A DNA stretch of 43,841 nucleotides from Folioceros fuciformis (lineage: Eukaryota > Anthocerotophyta > Anthocerotopsida > Anthocerotales): NCBI GenBank assembly GCA_049999805.1, contig JBNGIO010006320.1, positions 1 to 43,841 on the forward strand. The letters run 5' to 3'. Positions within the stretch are counted from its first letter, which is position 1; the number at the start of each line of letters is the position of its first letter. The notes below the pieces were generated by a model that was not told the DNA's origin, searched no databases, and worked only from the letters and a program-made list of their open reading frames with translations. Below are positions 43,616 to 43,841 of the stretch, in pieces. The position numbers were made by a program, and so were the translations under genes.

Positions 43616-43841
43616 GCCATTTTGAAGTTCATTTCTTATTTTATTCATTATAAATTTATATTATTATTAAGTATATAATATTTATATTATATACTTAATA
43701 AAATATAAATTGATACAAATAATAATATATAATATATTTCATAGTTAAAATATTTTTAATAAATTTAAGGGTTTAGGGTTGATAAATACTTAAATTTTCT
43801 AATTGTTACACCTCCTTAAATGTTACCCAATGCCCTACTTC

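Larger units (their letters stand above)
40480..43841 (+). mobile_element. pogo/Tigger-like (Tc1/mariner) DNA transposon, right end outside the window
   Basis: The left end is placed at 40480, directly after a TA dinucleotide (40478-40479). It begins CAGTCAGCCCTCTGTAAAT, close in design to the CAGT...CCTCTATAAAT ends of the plant Lemi1/Emigrant group. A pogo-type transposase pseudogene lies inside on the plus strand. The last 40 bases of the window again carry 'gttacacct' and 'taaatgtta', the motifs of the left subterminal region. The expected inverted terminus (ending CTGACTG then TA) is not reached before the window ends. The element also contains a long purine-strand repeat between its left end and the transposase, which is probably a later expansion. 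Confidence 0.65.

Overview
This window is nuclear DNA of a plant. Every recognised protein is of plant or general eukaryotic type, and the genes are split by many short GT-AG introns, mostly 70-250 bp. The gene set suggests a non-seed streptophyte, most likely a bryophyte or other early land plant: plant-type TPR-RING-LON protein, plastid release factor 1, UBP24-like deubiquitinase, a DUF538 protein, a PAP15-like purple acid phosphatase, and an EF-hand protein resembling families of ciliated eukaryotes. The exact taxon cannot be read from the sequence. Two runs of exactly 100 N (1279-1378, 6715-6814) are scaffold gaps.

Layout. (1) 1-1.3 kb: minus-strand LTR-retroelement debris (gag-like coiled coil with an amber codon, Ty3/gypsy RT fragment). 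(2) 3.15-6.7 kb: a 17-exon minus-strand LONRF-type gene. (3) 8.4-10.4 kb: PRP31, plus strand, 7 exons. (4) 10.95-17.56 kb: a large minus-strand gene for a conserved plant protein often labelled NST1-like, 8 exons. (5) 17.6-20.6 kb: no gene recognised, with microsatellites. (6) 20.7-22.3 kb: intronless UBP24-like gene, head-to-head with (7) the 15-exon plastid RF1 gene at 22.5-25.3 kb. (8) 25.9-26.4 kb: intronless DUF538 gene, minus strand. (9) 27.3-29.7 kb: purple acid phosphatase, 7 exons. (10) 30.8-35.1 kb: 14-exon EF-hand/charged-repeat protein. (11) 36.1-37.4 kb: intronless ALG7/GPT, minus strand. (12) 37.4-43.8 kb: AT-rich transposon territory with a broken PIF/Harbinger transposase, tandem repeats, a purine-strand repeat, and a pogo/Tigger-like element whose left end starts at 40480 and whose right end runs off the window.

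The genes form no single pathway. They cover protein quality control (LONRF, UBP24), splicing (PRP31), plastid translation termination (RF1), N-glycosylation (ALG7) and phosphate release (PAP). Exon structures were assembled by hand from homology and splice-site phase. For each multi-exon gene the exon lengths sum to a multiple of three with no internal stop, which is the main internal check. The least described items are the EF-hand/'TF-x-P' repeat protein and the NST1-like protein; both are conserved-looking and lack an assigned function that I can name with confidence.
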